A program made the position numbers and the translations under genes. Of a DNA stretch of 64,000 bases, positions 37,096 through 44,996 are shown one piece after another. The stretch spans positions 434,001 to 498,000 of the forward strand of contig NZ_CP034909.1 in the NCBI RefSeq assembly GCF_008932245.1. The letters are read 5' to 3'. The notes under the pieces are model-generated. The model was not told the DNA's origin and ran no database searches. It saw nothing but the letters and a program-made list of their open reading frames with translations. Each line of letters opens with the position of its first letter. Position 1 is the first letter of the stretch. This DNA is from Sinorhizobium alkalisoli. GTDB lineage: Bacteria; Pseudomonadota; Alphaproteobacteria; Rhizobiales; Rhizobiaceae.

Positions 37096-37167
37096 TCGCC
37101 ATTGCAGCGAAACGCCCGTCGGTCCTTGAACCTGGCCGATGGGGCAGGGAACTCAGTTTATATGGGT

Positions 37168-37668
37168 TCAATCTAGCCGAAGTGCGAAAGCGGACGGATC
37201 AAATTCTCGTGAAGTGCCCGCCATGGCCGCGCTCACCGGCTCGGTCCGCGTTGGGGTGCCGACCGCAGAGGTCTTCGTCGTCACGTCGATCGTCGCGGCG
37301 GGTGGTGTGGACGGGCTCGTTGAGGCATATGCCTGTTTCGTTTGATCCGCTTCGAGTGCCGCGGCCCTGATCGCTTCCTCCGACGCTTTGCTGACGAAGA
37401 TCACCGGCGAGCCGCCGAGCCAGGCCTCCGTGCGGACCGACTTGAACTCCCCATGGATTTCCTTGAGCTCAACCCGGTCCGTTCCGGGCGCGAGCTCGGG
37501 CACGAGATAGGAGCTCTTCTTCTTCGGCTGTAGCGGAGGGCACTCGGCACAGGAGATCGTCGCGACGCTGGAATTAATGGCCTCGCCGGAGACCACGTCT
37601 TCGATCGAGGATGCTGCCGCTGTGCCGGCGGCGAAAAGGAGGGCGGCGGTGATCAGCAGGGAACGCAT
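37168..37668 (-). CDS. Exported protein, possibly HPE1-like family
   Basis: 166 residues. Signal peptide MRSLLITAALLFAAGTAAAS, then a region with a Cys pair (ISCAECPPL), VELKEIHGEFKSVRTEAWLG and GGSPVIFVSKASEEA, and a low-complexity Ala/Thr/Pro-rich tail. The central part resembles a rhizobial exported family annotated as plant virulence effector HPE1-like, a name I cannot verify here. Periplasmic location is inferred. Upstream on the minus strand a GAGGAGAGACC ribosome site supports the start. No operon partners. Confidence 0.7.
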   Translation of the reverse strand: MRSLLITAALLFAAGTAAASSIEDVVSGEAINSSVATISCAECPPLQPKKKSSYLVPELAPGTDRVELKEIHGEFKSVRTEAWLGGSPVIFVSKASEEAIRAAALEADQTKQAYASTSPSTPPAATIDVTTKTSAVGTPTRTEPVSAAMAGTSREFDPSAFALRLD

Positions 37669-37867
37669 CGGTCTCTCCTCGCTAGCTCACGTGATCCAGG
37701 GTCTGCTTCAGATCATCGTGGTCGTTTCCGGCAGCTGGAGCGGGACGGGCGGGCAAACCGTGTATAGCTCTTCCCTCGCTTCAGTTCGGGGGAGAATATG
37801 AGCTTTCCCTTACCTTCTCGTCAGGAGAATTGGTAAAAATTGAATGATGCGGCCGAAATTCCGCCGT

Positions 37868-39139
37868 TCACGTCGTCTCGCGTTCGACCGCGCGCCAACC
37901 GATGTCGGCACGACAGAAGCCATTCTCCCACGAAACGCCCTTCAGCGCGGCGTAGGCGGCATTCTTGGCTTCGCCGACGGTCCGCCCCATGGCCGTGACA
38001 TTCAGGACCCGGCCGCCGGTGGCGACCAGCCGCCCGTCCTGCATCGCTGTTCCGGCATGAAACACCTTGGTCCTGGCAGACGCCTCCGGCAGCGAGTCGA
38101 TCGGCGTGTTTTTCTCGTAGGTTCCGGGATAGCCGCGTGAGGCAATGACGACCGTCAGCGCCGCCTCATCGCGCCATTCGGCCTTCAGGCCGTCGAGCGC
38201 GCCCGTTGCTGCTGCGTAGAGCAGCGGCAGGAGGTCGCTCGTCAGGCGCATCATCAGGACCTGGCATTCCGGATCGCCGAAGCGGACATTGTATTCGATG
38301 AGTTCCGGTCCCTTCTCGGTGATCATCAGGCCGGCGAAGAAGACGCCGGTGAACGGGTGCCCGCTCTCGGCCATGCCGCGCACCGTCGGCTCGATGATCT
38401 CCTTCATCGTCCGTTCGACCATTTCCTGAGTCATTACCGGGGCCGGCGAATAGGCACCCATCCCGCCGGTGTTCGGTCCCGTATCGCCGTCGCCAACGCG
38501 CTTGTGATCCTGCGCAGAGCCGAGTGGCAGCACCGTCTCGCCGTCGCAGAGGCAAAAAAAGCTTGCCTCTTCGCCGTCGAGATAGGCTTCGACCACCACT
38601 TCCGCACCGGCAGACCCGAAGGCACCCGCAAAGCAGTCGTCGATGGCGGCAAGCGCCTCCTCGAGCGTCATCGCGACGGTCACGCCCTTGCCGGCGGCAA
38701 GCCCGTCGGCCTTGATGACGATCGGTGCGCCCTGTTCGCGGATATAGGCCTTGGCCGGTTCGGCTGCGGTGAACCGCTTATAGGCGCCGGTCGGAATTCC
38801 GTATCTGGCGCAAAGGTCCTTGGTGAAGCCCTTGGAGCCTTCGAGCTGGGCAGCGGCGGCCGATGGGCCGAATACGGGAATGTTTGCGGCGCGAAGCACG
38901 TCTGCAAGGCCGGCGACCAGGGGCGCCTCGGGGCCGACGACGACAAAGTCGATCGCCCGTTCGCGGCAGAAGTCGAGAATGGCCGAATGGTTCTCGGTAT
39001 CGAGTCCGACGATCGTTGCTTCTTCGGCGATGCCCGGATTGCCCGGCGCGGCATAGAGCGCGGTGAGCTTCGGCGATTGCGCGATCTTCCACGCTAGCGC
39101 ATGTTCACGTCCGCCCGACCCGATCAGAAGAACCTTCAT
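37868..39139 (-). CDS. purD: Phosphoribosylamine-glycine ligase (GAR synthetase)
   Basis: 423 residues, usual length. It catalyses step two of purine synthesis. [20 protein letters not shown] at the start, [18 protein letters not shown]-grasp motifs ([31 protein letters not shown]), FRV-type ligand residues in [16 protein letters not shown], and [12 protein letters not shown] near the end are all expected. MKVLL (39139) is preferred over MAGLAMKV five codons upstream. It lies downstream of the GGDEF/EAL gene with a 106-bp gap, probably with its own promoter. Confidence 0.95.
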   Translation of the reverse strand: MKVLLIGSGGREHALAWKIAQSPKLTALYAAPGNPGIAEEATIVGLDTENHSAILDFCRERAIDFVVVGPEAPLVAGLADVLRAANIPVFGPSAAAAQLEGSKGFTKDLCARYGIPTGAYKRFTAAEPAKAYIREQGAPIVIKADGLAAGKGVTVAMTLEEALAAIDDCFAGAFGSAGAEVVVEAYLDGEEASFFCLCDGETVLPLGSAQDHKRVGDGDTGPNTGGMGAYSPAPVMTQEMVERTMKEIIEPTVRGMAESGHPFTGVFFAGLMITEKGPELIEYNVRFGDPECQVLMMRLTSDLLPLLYAAATGALDGLKAEWRDEAALTVVIASRGYPGTYEKNTPIDSLPEASARTKVFHAGTAMQDGRLVATGGRVLNVTAMGRTVGEAKNAAYAALKGVSWENGFCRADIGWRAVERETT

Positions 39140-39245
39140 CGCCAACCCCGCCATCTGCTCGTCGATGCGCTGCGGTTAGGACGGCAAATGGGGCCAGGTC
39201 AAGGAAAAAGCGGTGCGGATGTGTGATTCCCGCACTATGCCGTGT

Positions 39246-41624
39246 TCAAGCCTCGCTCGCCGCGACCGGAAAATCGCGGAAACGTTTGGCGGCGAGGGTC
39301 GGTGCATGTCGCGCCGTTCTGGTCAGGCCCCAGATCGCCAGATCATCGAGGGCGAGGGGCTTGCTGATGAGATATCCCTGGAAACGGTCGCAGCCGGCCG
39401 CCGTCAGCATTGCGAGCTTTTCCGGTGTGTCGACGCCTTCACCGACCACCGCCATGTCTTTCGCATGGCAAAGCGCCACGACCGCCTTTAATACGGGGAG
39501 CGCGTGCGACGCGGTGAGATCCGCAACCAGCGCCCGGTCGAGCTTGATCGTGTCGGCGGCATAGTCGATGATCTGCTGGACGGATGTATAGCCGGCGCCG
39601 AAATCATCGATCGAAAGGCGAAAGCCCTTCCGCCGAAGCTCCTCGATGTTTTCCCGCAACTGATCGCTGATTTTGACGGCGAAAGTCTCGGTCAGCTCGA
39701 TATCGATCGATTGCGGACCGAGCCCGTGGCGCTCCAGGCACTCTGAGAAATAGTCGTTGATCGCGCTCGAATGCAGTTCCGCCGAGGAGATGTTGATCGC
39801 CACCACCGTGTCGGGCCCAAAGAACGCCTTCAACTGGTGGCAATCGGCCATGGCTTTGTCGATGACCCACCAGTCGATCTTTGAAAAGAGACCGGAGCTT
39901 TCCGCTATCGGCACGAACTCGTCCGGCGTCACATTGCCGAGAACCGGGGAATGCCAGCGCAACAGCGCTTCGCAGCCGGTGACCTGACCTTGGGTGTTCA
40001 CGATCGGCATGTAGACGAGGTGAAACTGCTCGTTCGGGTCGATGGCGCGCAACTCCTCCTGGATCTGGCGCTGCCTGGTGCGCTTGTCATGAATCGCACG
40101 GGAGAACCGGGCAGACCGGTTCTTGCCGCCGGTCTTTGCCTGATACATGGCGGCGTCGGCATTGGATATCAGTTCGGCGACCGTGATTGCGTCACCCGGG
40201 CATATGGCGACGCCGATGCTCGCCGTGACCGGATAGCGCTTGTCCGAGACTTCGAAACCGCCATCGAAGAGCGCGAGGATGGCGGAAGACATCTCGCGTA
40301 CGGTGCCGTCCCCCGGTTGCGAACGGGCAAGCACCGCGAATTCGTCGCCCGAGAGGCGAGCAATGATGGCCGGCGCTTGGCCCCTCCTTCGGCTGATGGT
40401 CTCGACGCAGCCGGTGATGCGCGTGGCGAGTGTCTTCAGCAGGTCGTCGCCGACTTCGTGGCCATATTTGTCGTTGACGAACTTGAAGTTGTCGATGTCG
40501 ATGAACAGCAGGCTGCACTTGCCGCCGGAGGTCAGGACGTCATCGACGACGCCGGCGGCAAGCGTATTGAAGCGGCCGCGATTGGCGATTCCTGTGAGCG
40601 TATCGGTCCAGGACTTCTGCTGCGCGAGCCGCAGCGAATTGAGGGACTGGCGGTGAAGCTCGCGGATGTTCTGCGTCAGGCGCCCGATTTCGCCCACGGT
40701 GCCCGCACCTGCGATTTCGTCGTGCTCGCCGGTCATGACCGCCGTCACATTGGCATCGAGCCTTGCGATCGGACCGGTGATGAAGCGCCTGATCAGGAGG
40801 ACGATCAGGCAGATGGATATCAGGCTCATGGCAAGCGCGCCGAAGGCAAGCTGCATCTTCTGCTGCAGCATCTGCGCGTCGAAGTGAGAGTCCGGCACGG
40901 CGATCGTCGCGTATAGCTGTGGTCCGAGAGGCACACTCGCCGAAAGCGCGTCCGTGACGGCGAGCGGCCATGGCTGGAGGACGATGTCGGCGCCATACTC
41001 CTTCTTCAGGGCGGCCTGCATCTGCAGAAAGCGATCGGGCAGTATGGCTATCTGCATCAGCAGCGCGTTTGATTTGTTGCTCGGCATCGGGCGGCGGAAG
41101 GTGACCGGATCGACGAAGAGGGAGTAAACGATCCGCGGCCGCTCGCCAGTGGGCTCGAGATAGGTCAGGTCGCTCAGCCGCTTGCTGGCAACCAACTTTC
41201 TTGCAAGAGCACTTTGGGGCCTGTCGATCTGGGCAAAGGGATCCCAGCTGTTTTCAAAATAGTATCGGACTTCTCCCTGCGCATCGAGGATAGCGAATGA
41301 GAGATACGCGATCGGATCGTCCGACAGTGATCTTATGCTCTCCTGCAGGCGCACGCCGAGCGCGGCTACGCGGTAGCGCTCGTCCGTCTCTGCCACGTAC
41401 TGGCGTAGCGCATTGCCGTTCAGCAGCGCATTGAGAAAACCTTCGCTGCGCTGGATTTCGTTCTGGAAGACGGCGGCTGCGTGTTCCAGGCGCTGCGAAA
41501 GCTTCGCCTGTTCCAATGCGCGAATTGATCGCTTTTCGGCGTAGTGAGCCGAGAGAGCCGCGAGAAAGTAGCCGGCAAGCACTACGGGAAAGATCAGAAA
41601 GAGCGCGCGCTTGCTGAGTGTCAC
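39246..41624 (-). CDS. Membrane GGDEF/EAL protein, MbaA-like c-di-GMP receptor
   Basis: 792 residues. TM1 about 5-27, a periplasmic domain of about 230 residues, TM2 about 259-280, HAMP about 275-330, GGDEF about 335-510 and EAL about 525-770. The GGDEF signature is SGDEF (425-429), a tolerated variant, with no RxxD inhibitory site before it. The EAL side looks intact: E552-A-L, NISSAEL, ELTET, DDFGAG (673-678), K694, E729 in GEGVD and QGYLISKP. Phosphodiesterase activity is therefore likely, and cyclase activity possible. Its start overlaps the stop of the PotD-like gene (ATGA), so the periplasmic protein is probably its partner. This is the gene order of nspS-mbaA in Vibrio cholerae, where a polyamine-binding protein controls the receptor. 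Confidence 0.88.
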   Translation of the reverse strand: MTLSKRALFLIFPVVLAGYFLAALSAHYAEKRSIRALEQAKLSQRLEHAAAVFQNEIQRSEGFLNALLNGNALRQYVAETDERYRVAALGVRLQESIRSLSDDPIAYLSFAILDAQGEVRYYFENSWDPFAQIDRPQSALARKLVASKRLSDLTYLEPTGERPRIVYSLFVDPVTFRRPMPSNKSNALLMQIAILPDRFLQMQAALKKEYGADIVLQPWPLAVTDALSASVPLGPQLYATIAVPDSHFDAQMLQQKMQLAFGALAMSLISICLIVLLIRRFITGPIARLDANVTAVMTGEHDEIAGAGTVGEIGRLTQNIRELHRQSLNSLRLAQQKSWTDTLTGIANRGRFNTLAAGVVDDVLTSGGKCSLLFIDIDNFKFVNDKYGHEVGDDLLKTLATRITGCVETISRRRGQAPAIIARLSGDEFAVLARSQPGDGTVREMSSAILALFDGGFEVSDKRYPVTASIGVAICPGDAITVAELISNADAAMYQAKTGGKNRSARFSRAIHDKRTRQRQIQEELRAIDPNEQFHLVYMPIVNTQGQVTGCEALLRWHSPVLGNVTPDEFVPIAESSGLFSKIDWWVIDKAMADCHQLKAFFGPDTVVAINISSAELHSSAINDYFSECLERHGLGPQSIDIELTETFAVKISDQLRENIEELRRKGFRLSIDDFGAGYTSVQQIIDYAADTIKLDRALVADLTASHALPVLKAVVALCHAKDMAVVGEGVDTPEKLAMLTAAGCDRFQGYLISKPLALDDLAIWGLTRTARHAPTLAAKRFRDFPVAASEA

Positions 41625-42661
41625 TGGAAGTTTGCCAATGTGCTGATGATGCGCCGGCGCGCCTGGACGGAATTGACCGAAAGTTCTTGCTGGTACTGAC
41701 TTCTCGTCAGCACCTCCTCCGGCGGGTAGATTTCCGGATTGGAGCGTACGGACTCAGGCAGGAGCTTCTGTGCTGCACTGCTCGGGGTAGGCATGTTCAG
41801 CGACAGCGCATTGGCGGCTGCGACCTCGGGCGAGCCGACATATCTGAGGAACTCCAGAGCCCGTTGCTTGTGGGGAGAGGCGGCGGTAACCGAAACGCAG
41901 TCGAGCCAGGAGAGCGTTCCTTCTAAGGGAACGGCGTAGCGCCACAGACCGGACTTGCCGATCTTCTCGTTGAGGACGTGCTGATCGCCGCTGTAGCCGA
42001 GCGCCATATGGATATCTTGGCCGATTGTGGGGCTCTGAATGGCGGTGATGACATAGTCGTAGGTCAGAACGGACGGCGCCTGGGCCTTCAGTAATTCGAA
42101 GGCGGCCTTCAGGGTCTCGGTGTCGTTGGCATTGATGGAAGCGCCGAGCAGTACCAGCGGCGGCACGAAGAGTTCGCTATAGTCGTCGAACATCGCGACG
42201 TGCTTCTTGAGGGCGGGCGCCGGACGCATCATGTCCTGCCAGGACGTAGGCGGCGGCTCGATGACGTCGGCACGATAGAGAATCCCGACCGTGCCCCACA
42301 GATAGGGAAGGCCATAGCCTGCGCAGCGCTTGCGCCACTCGGGCGCATAGTCCGCGAGCGCCGGCAGATTGCTGTCGGAGAGGGGTTCGAGGACACCCTT
42401 CTTGCCGAAGAGCGAAGCGCCATGCTCATCGACCGTGACCAGGTCGATGTGATTGGTCGGGTCGGCGAGGATCACGTCGCGGGCGTCGTCGCTGTCGAAA
42501 TTGATCTGGTGAATCGAAACGCCGGTCTCCTGCGTCCAGCGATCGATGAGGTCCTGGTCAATATAGTCTTCCCAGATCAAAAGGTTCAGTGTCTCGGCAT
42601 GGCACGCGGACGCGCCGACAAGCGCTGCCAGTAACACGGAAATTGCGGCACGCCCTTTCAT
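41621..42661 (-). CDS. PotD/NspS-like periplasmic polyamine-binding protein
   Basis: 346 residues. Signal peptide (MKGRAAISVLLAALVGASAC, ending near CHA), then a spermidine/putrescine-type solute-binding fold: LNLLIWEDYIDQDLIDRWTQ, ETGVSIHQINFDSDD, YGLPYLWGTVGILYRADVI, IHMALGYSGDQHVLNEKIG, PLEGTLSWLDCVSVTAASPH. These match PotD strand and ligand regions, including the conserved WGT and the acidic residue in LDC. No ABC permease or ATPase gene is nearby; instead the gene overlaps the GGDEF/EAL receptor, so sensing rather than transport is likely. ATG 42661 is used (GGGGG upstream); 42685 is possible. Divergent from ubiA. Confidence 0.83.
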   Translation of the reverse strand: MKGRAAISVLLAALVGASACHAETLNLLIWEDYIDQDLIDRWTQETGVSIHQINFDSDDARDVILADPTNHIDLVTVDEHGASLFGKKGVLEPLSDSNLPALADYAPEWRKRCAGYGLPYLWGTVGILYRADVIEPPPTSWQDMMRPAPALKKHVAMFDDYSELFVPPLVLLGASINANDTETLKAAFELLKAQAPSVLTYDYVITAIQSPTIGQDIHMALGYSGDQHVLNEKIGKSGLWRYAVPLEGTLSWLDCVSVTAASPHKQRALEFLRYVGSPEVAAANALSLNMPTPSSAAQKLLPESVRSNPEIYPPEEVLTRSQYQQELSVNSVQARRRIISTLANFQ

Positions 42662-42827
42662 CCTCAGCCCCCGCTCGATGCCCATGGGCCGATTTTATGG
42701 GGGAATAATTGAGGAATACTTACGGAAAGGCACCGTCGCGGCAGTCGGAAAGTCGCGGGACTTCACCTTGCCTTCATCGCCGCGTCAAGCGCTTGACCGC
42801 CGGCCTTTGCGGCGCCAAACAGAAAGC

Positions 42828-43787
42828 ATGAGCACCTCGCCCGTCGATTCCGGCCGCGTGCATGACGCGCCATCCACCAATTGGGTCTATCGTGCGCTGC
42901 CGCGCGCGCTCTGGCCCTATGCACAACTTGCCCGCTGGGACAGACCGATCGGCTGGCAATTGCTGATGTGGCCATGCCTCTGGTCCACGGCTCTGGCCGC
43001 CGGCACGGCCGCGAGCCTCGGCGGCTTTTCTCCGGCCCGCTTCCTTCTCCATGTTTTTCTTTTCGTCGCCGGGGCAATCGCCATGCGTGGCGCCGGCTGC
43101 ACTTATAACGATCTCGTCGACCATGATATCGACATGGAGGTGGCGCGCACGCGCTCGCGCCCGCTGCCGTCCGGCCGCGTCACGCGCGCCCAGGCCAAGG
43201 CCTTCATGATCCTGCAGGCGCTGGCGGGCTTCGTCATCCTGCTGCAGTTCAATGGCTTCACCATCTTCCTGGGCATTCTCTCGCTGGTGCTGGTCGCCAT
43301 CTATCCCTTCGCCAAGCGGTTCACGGACTGGCCGCAACTTTTCCTCGGTCTTGCCTTCTCATGGGGAGCGATCATGGGCTGGGCGGCGGAATTCGGTACC
43401 CTCTCGGTTGCGGCCGTGATCCTCTACGCGGCGGCCATCGCCTGGACCATCGGCTACGACACGATATACGCCTATCAGGACCGCGAGGATGACGAACTGA
43501 TAGGCGTCCGCTCCACGGCGCGCCGCTTCGGCGAGAACCCAGGGCCGTGGCTGATCGGGCTCTATGGAATGGCCGTCCTCCTGATGTTCTTCGCGTTTCT
43601 CGCAGCGGGCGCCGGCTTTTTCGCCTATATTGGGCTTGTGATTGCGGCGGTCGTACTCGCCTATCAGATCCTGGTGCTGAATATCCACGATCCGCTGCAA
43701 TGCCTGGCGCTGTTCAAATTCAACGGCACAGTCGGCCTCATCGTATTCGCGGGGCTGGTTCTGGCGCTTCTCGTGCGCCTTTTATGA
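42828..43787 (+). CDS. ubiA: 4-hydroxybenzoate polyprenyltransferase
   Basis: 319 residues. Membrane prenyltransferase of ubiquinone synthesis, joining 4-hydroxybenzoate to the polyprenyl chain made by the synthase at 25221. RWDRPIGWQLLMWPCLWST leads to the first Asp motif NDLVDHDIDMEVARTRSRPLPSG (in part) and the second is YAYQDREDDELIGVRSTA. Eight or so hydrophobic segments are evident. The start MSTSPVDSG is chosen because the ORF upstream is non-coding; the ribosome site is AGAAAGC. Divergent from the PotD-like gene. Confidence 0.92.
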   Translation: MSTSPVDSGRVHDAPSTNWVYRALPRALWPYAQLARWDRPIGWQLLMWPCLWSTALAAGTAASLGGFSPARFLLHVFLFVAGAIAMRGAGCTYNDLVDHDIDMEVARTRSRPLPSGRVTRAQAKAFMILQALAGFVILLQFNGFTIFLGILSLVLVAIYPFAKRFTDWPQLFLGLAFSWGAIMGWAAEFGTLSVAAVILYAAAIAWTIGYDTIYAYQDREDDELIGVRSTARRFGENPGPWLIGLYGMAVLLMFFAFLAAGAGFFAYIGLVIAAVVLAYQILVLNIHDPLQCLALFKFNGTVGLIVFAGLVLALLVRLL

Positions 43788-44114
43788 AGAAGCCTCCGGG
43801 TTCACCGGATGCGATTCAAGCCCAACTCAATTCAGTATCGGCCCGCCGCCGCCTTTCAGCGAGTCGAGCGCGGATGATGGCGCGGATAGCGGCGAAAGTA
43901 GTCAGCAGCGGTCTGCGCATCGGCGTCTCCTTCTTCTATGTCCTGCCGCGGCTTATGACAAGAAGAACGCATTTGCGCTGTTTCGCGGGTAACACTCTGC
44001 TCTTGAGGATCGCGCGGCGGTCTGCCGGCGTCGCGAGGCCCATGCAAGAGAGCCGACCATTTGTTGATGGCCGGCTCCCATTACGAGAAGGGATTTGTAA
44101 GGGGACTTGTCAGG
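43788..44114. other. Intergenic with a hairpin for the DUF6101 gene
   Basis: 327 bp between ubiA and the DUF6101 stop. A good hairpin at 44050-44077 (GAGCCGACCAT / ATGGCCGGCTC) lies just beyond the minus-strand DUF6101 stop and may terminate it. A short Arg-rich ORF of 34 codons on the minus strand was not accepted. Confidence 0.5.
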
Positions 44115-44681
44115 TCAGCGACGGGCGATGATTTCGCGGCCGTTGATCTTCATGTGCACGCCAAGCTGCCCGGTGGAGCGGCGCACGAGGAAGCGAGGTC
44201 GGCGCTCGGCGAAGAAGGCGTGGCGCCGGCGCGGTTTCGCCGGTGCGGTGCGCACGTCGCCGAGATGTTCCTCGAGGGATCGTGCCACCCCGTCCGCCTC
44301 GATCATCAGCATCGGGATTCGATAGGCCTCCGCCCAGGCACGCCAATCGGCTGCAATGTCGGACAGATCATGGGCCACGAGCAGCGGGATGCAAAGATCC
44401 GGATCGTCGTGATGGAGCTCTAGCGTCACTGTAACCTCTCCGTTCCCGTGGTCGATGGCCCGCGCCGCCACGCCCCTGAAGGCCCGGGCGGGCAAAGCGA
44501 TTGAAAGCGGAAGTCCGCTGGATGGTAACACCTTGCGCAGCACAGCGCCACGCTGGTCGAGGCTGATGCTGACATTGCCCACATCGCCATGCAAGATATA
44601 GCTTGCCTGCTGCGGGAAACGCTTCGGATCGAGTCGCAGCGTGTTTTCAACCCACGCCGGTTGAGAGAGTGTATTGCCCAT
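44115..44681 (-). CDS. DUF6101 family protein
   Basis: 188 residues. MGNTLSQPAWVENTLRLDPK, SISLDQRGAVLRKVLPSSGL, ELHHDDPDLCIPLLVAHDLSD here in part, and an Arg-rich C-terminus with GVHMKINGREIIARR match a Rhizobiales family of unknown function. No signal peptide or membrane segment. ATG 44681 fits the AAGGG ribosome site better than 44687. No operon partner. Confidence 0.75.
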   Translation of the reverse strand: MGNTLSQPAWVENTLRLDPKRFPQQASYILHGDVGNVSISLDQRGAVLRKVLPSSGLPLSIALPARAFRGVAARAIDHGNGEVTVTLELHHDDPDLCIPLLVAHDLSDIAADWRAWAEAYRIPMLMIEADGVARSLEEHLGDVRTAPAKPRRRHAFFAERRPRFLVRRSTGQLGVHMKINGREIIARR

Positions 44682-44996
44682 TTCCATCGCCCTTGTTTTC
44701 CTTGAGAGCCGGGATGCCGGTCTTCTCGTCGGGACTTTTCGTCCTCTATGGGCGGGAGGATAGGCGCGGCCGCTTCCGCGCGGCTTAAGAATTGCGGTTA
44801 AAAAAACTTTGCGTTGCCCGATGGTTAGCAAAAGCCGAGCCTGCAGGGTTTCTCCTTCGTAAACGGAAACTACGGCATTTTTTGCGTCAGCGCCGCAATG
44901 GGCCGAACAGCTTCGCGCAAGGGTGTCGCGTCACCTTGAGGCCGTTTGATGATCGGAGACGGGCGCGCGTCGGCCGTCTGGTGGAGCGGCCCTCGC
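44682..44996. other. Divergent intergenic, promoter region
   Basis: 315 bp between DUF6101 and the DUF1217 gene. It contains an AT-rich patch (GGTTAAAAAAACTTTGCG) about 44800. No firm promoter or repeat was identified. Confidence 0.4.

Noticed and set aside
43856..44047. 63-codon minus-strand ORF after ubiA
   Set aside because: Arg-rich, no similarity, no good ribosome site.
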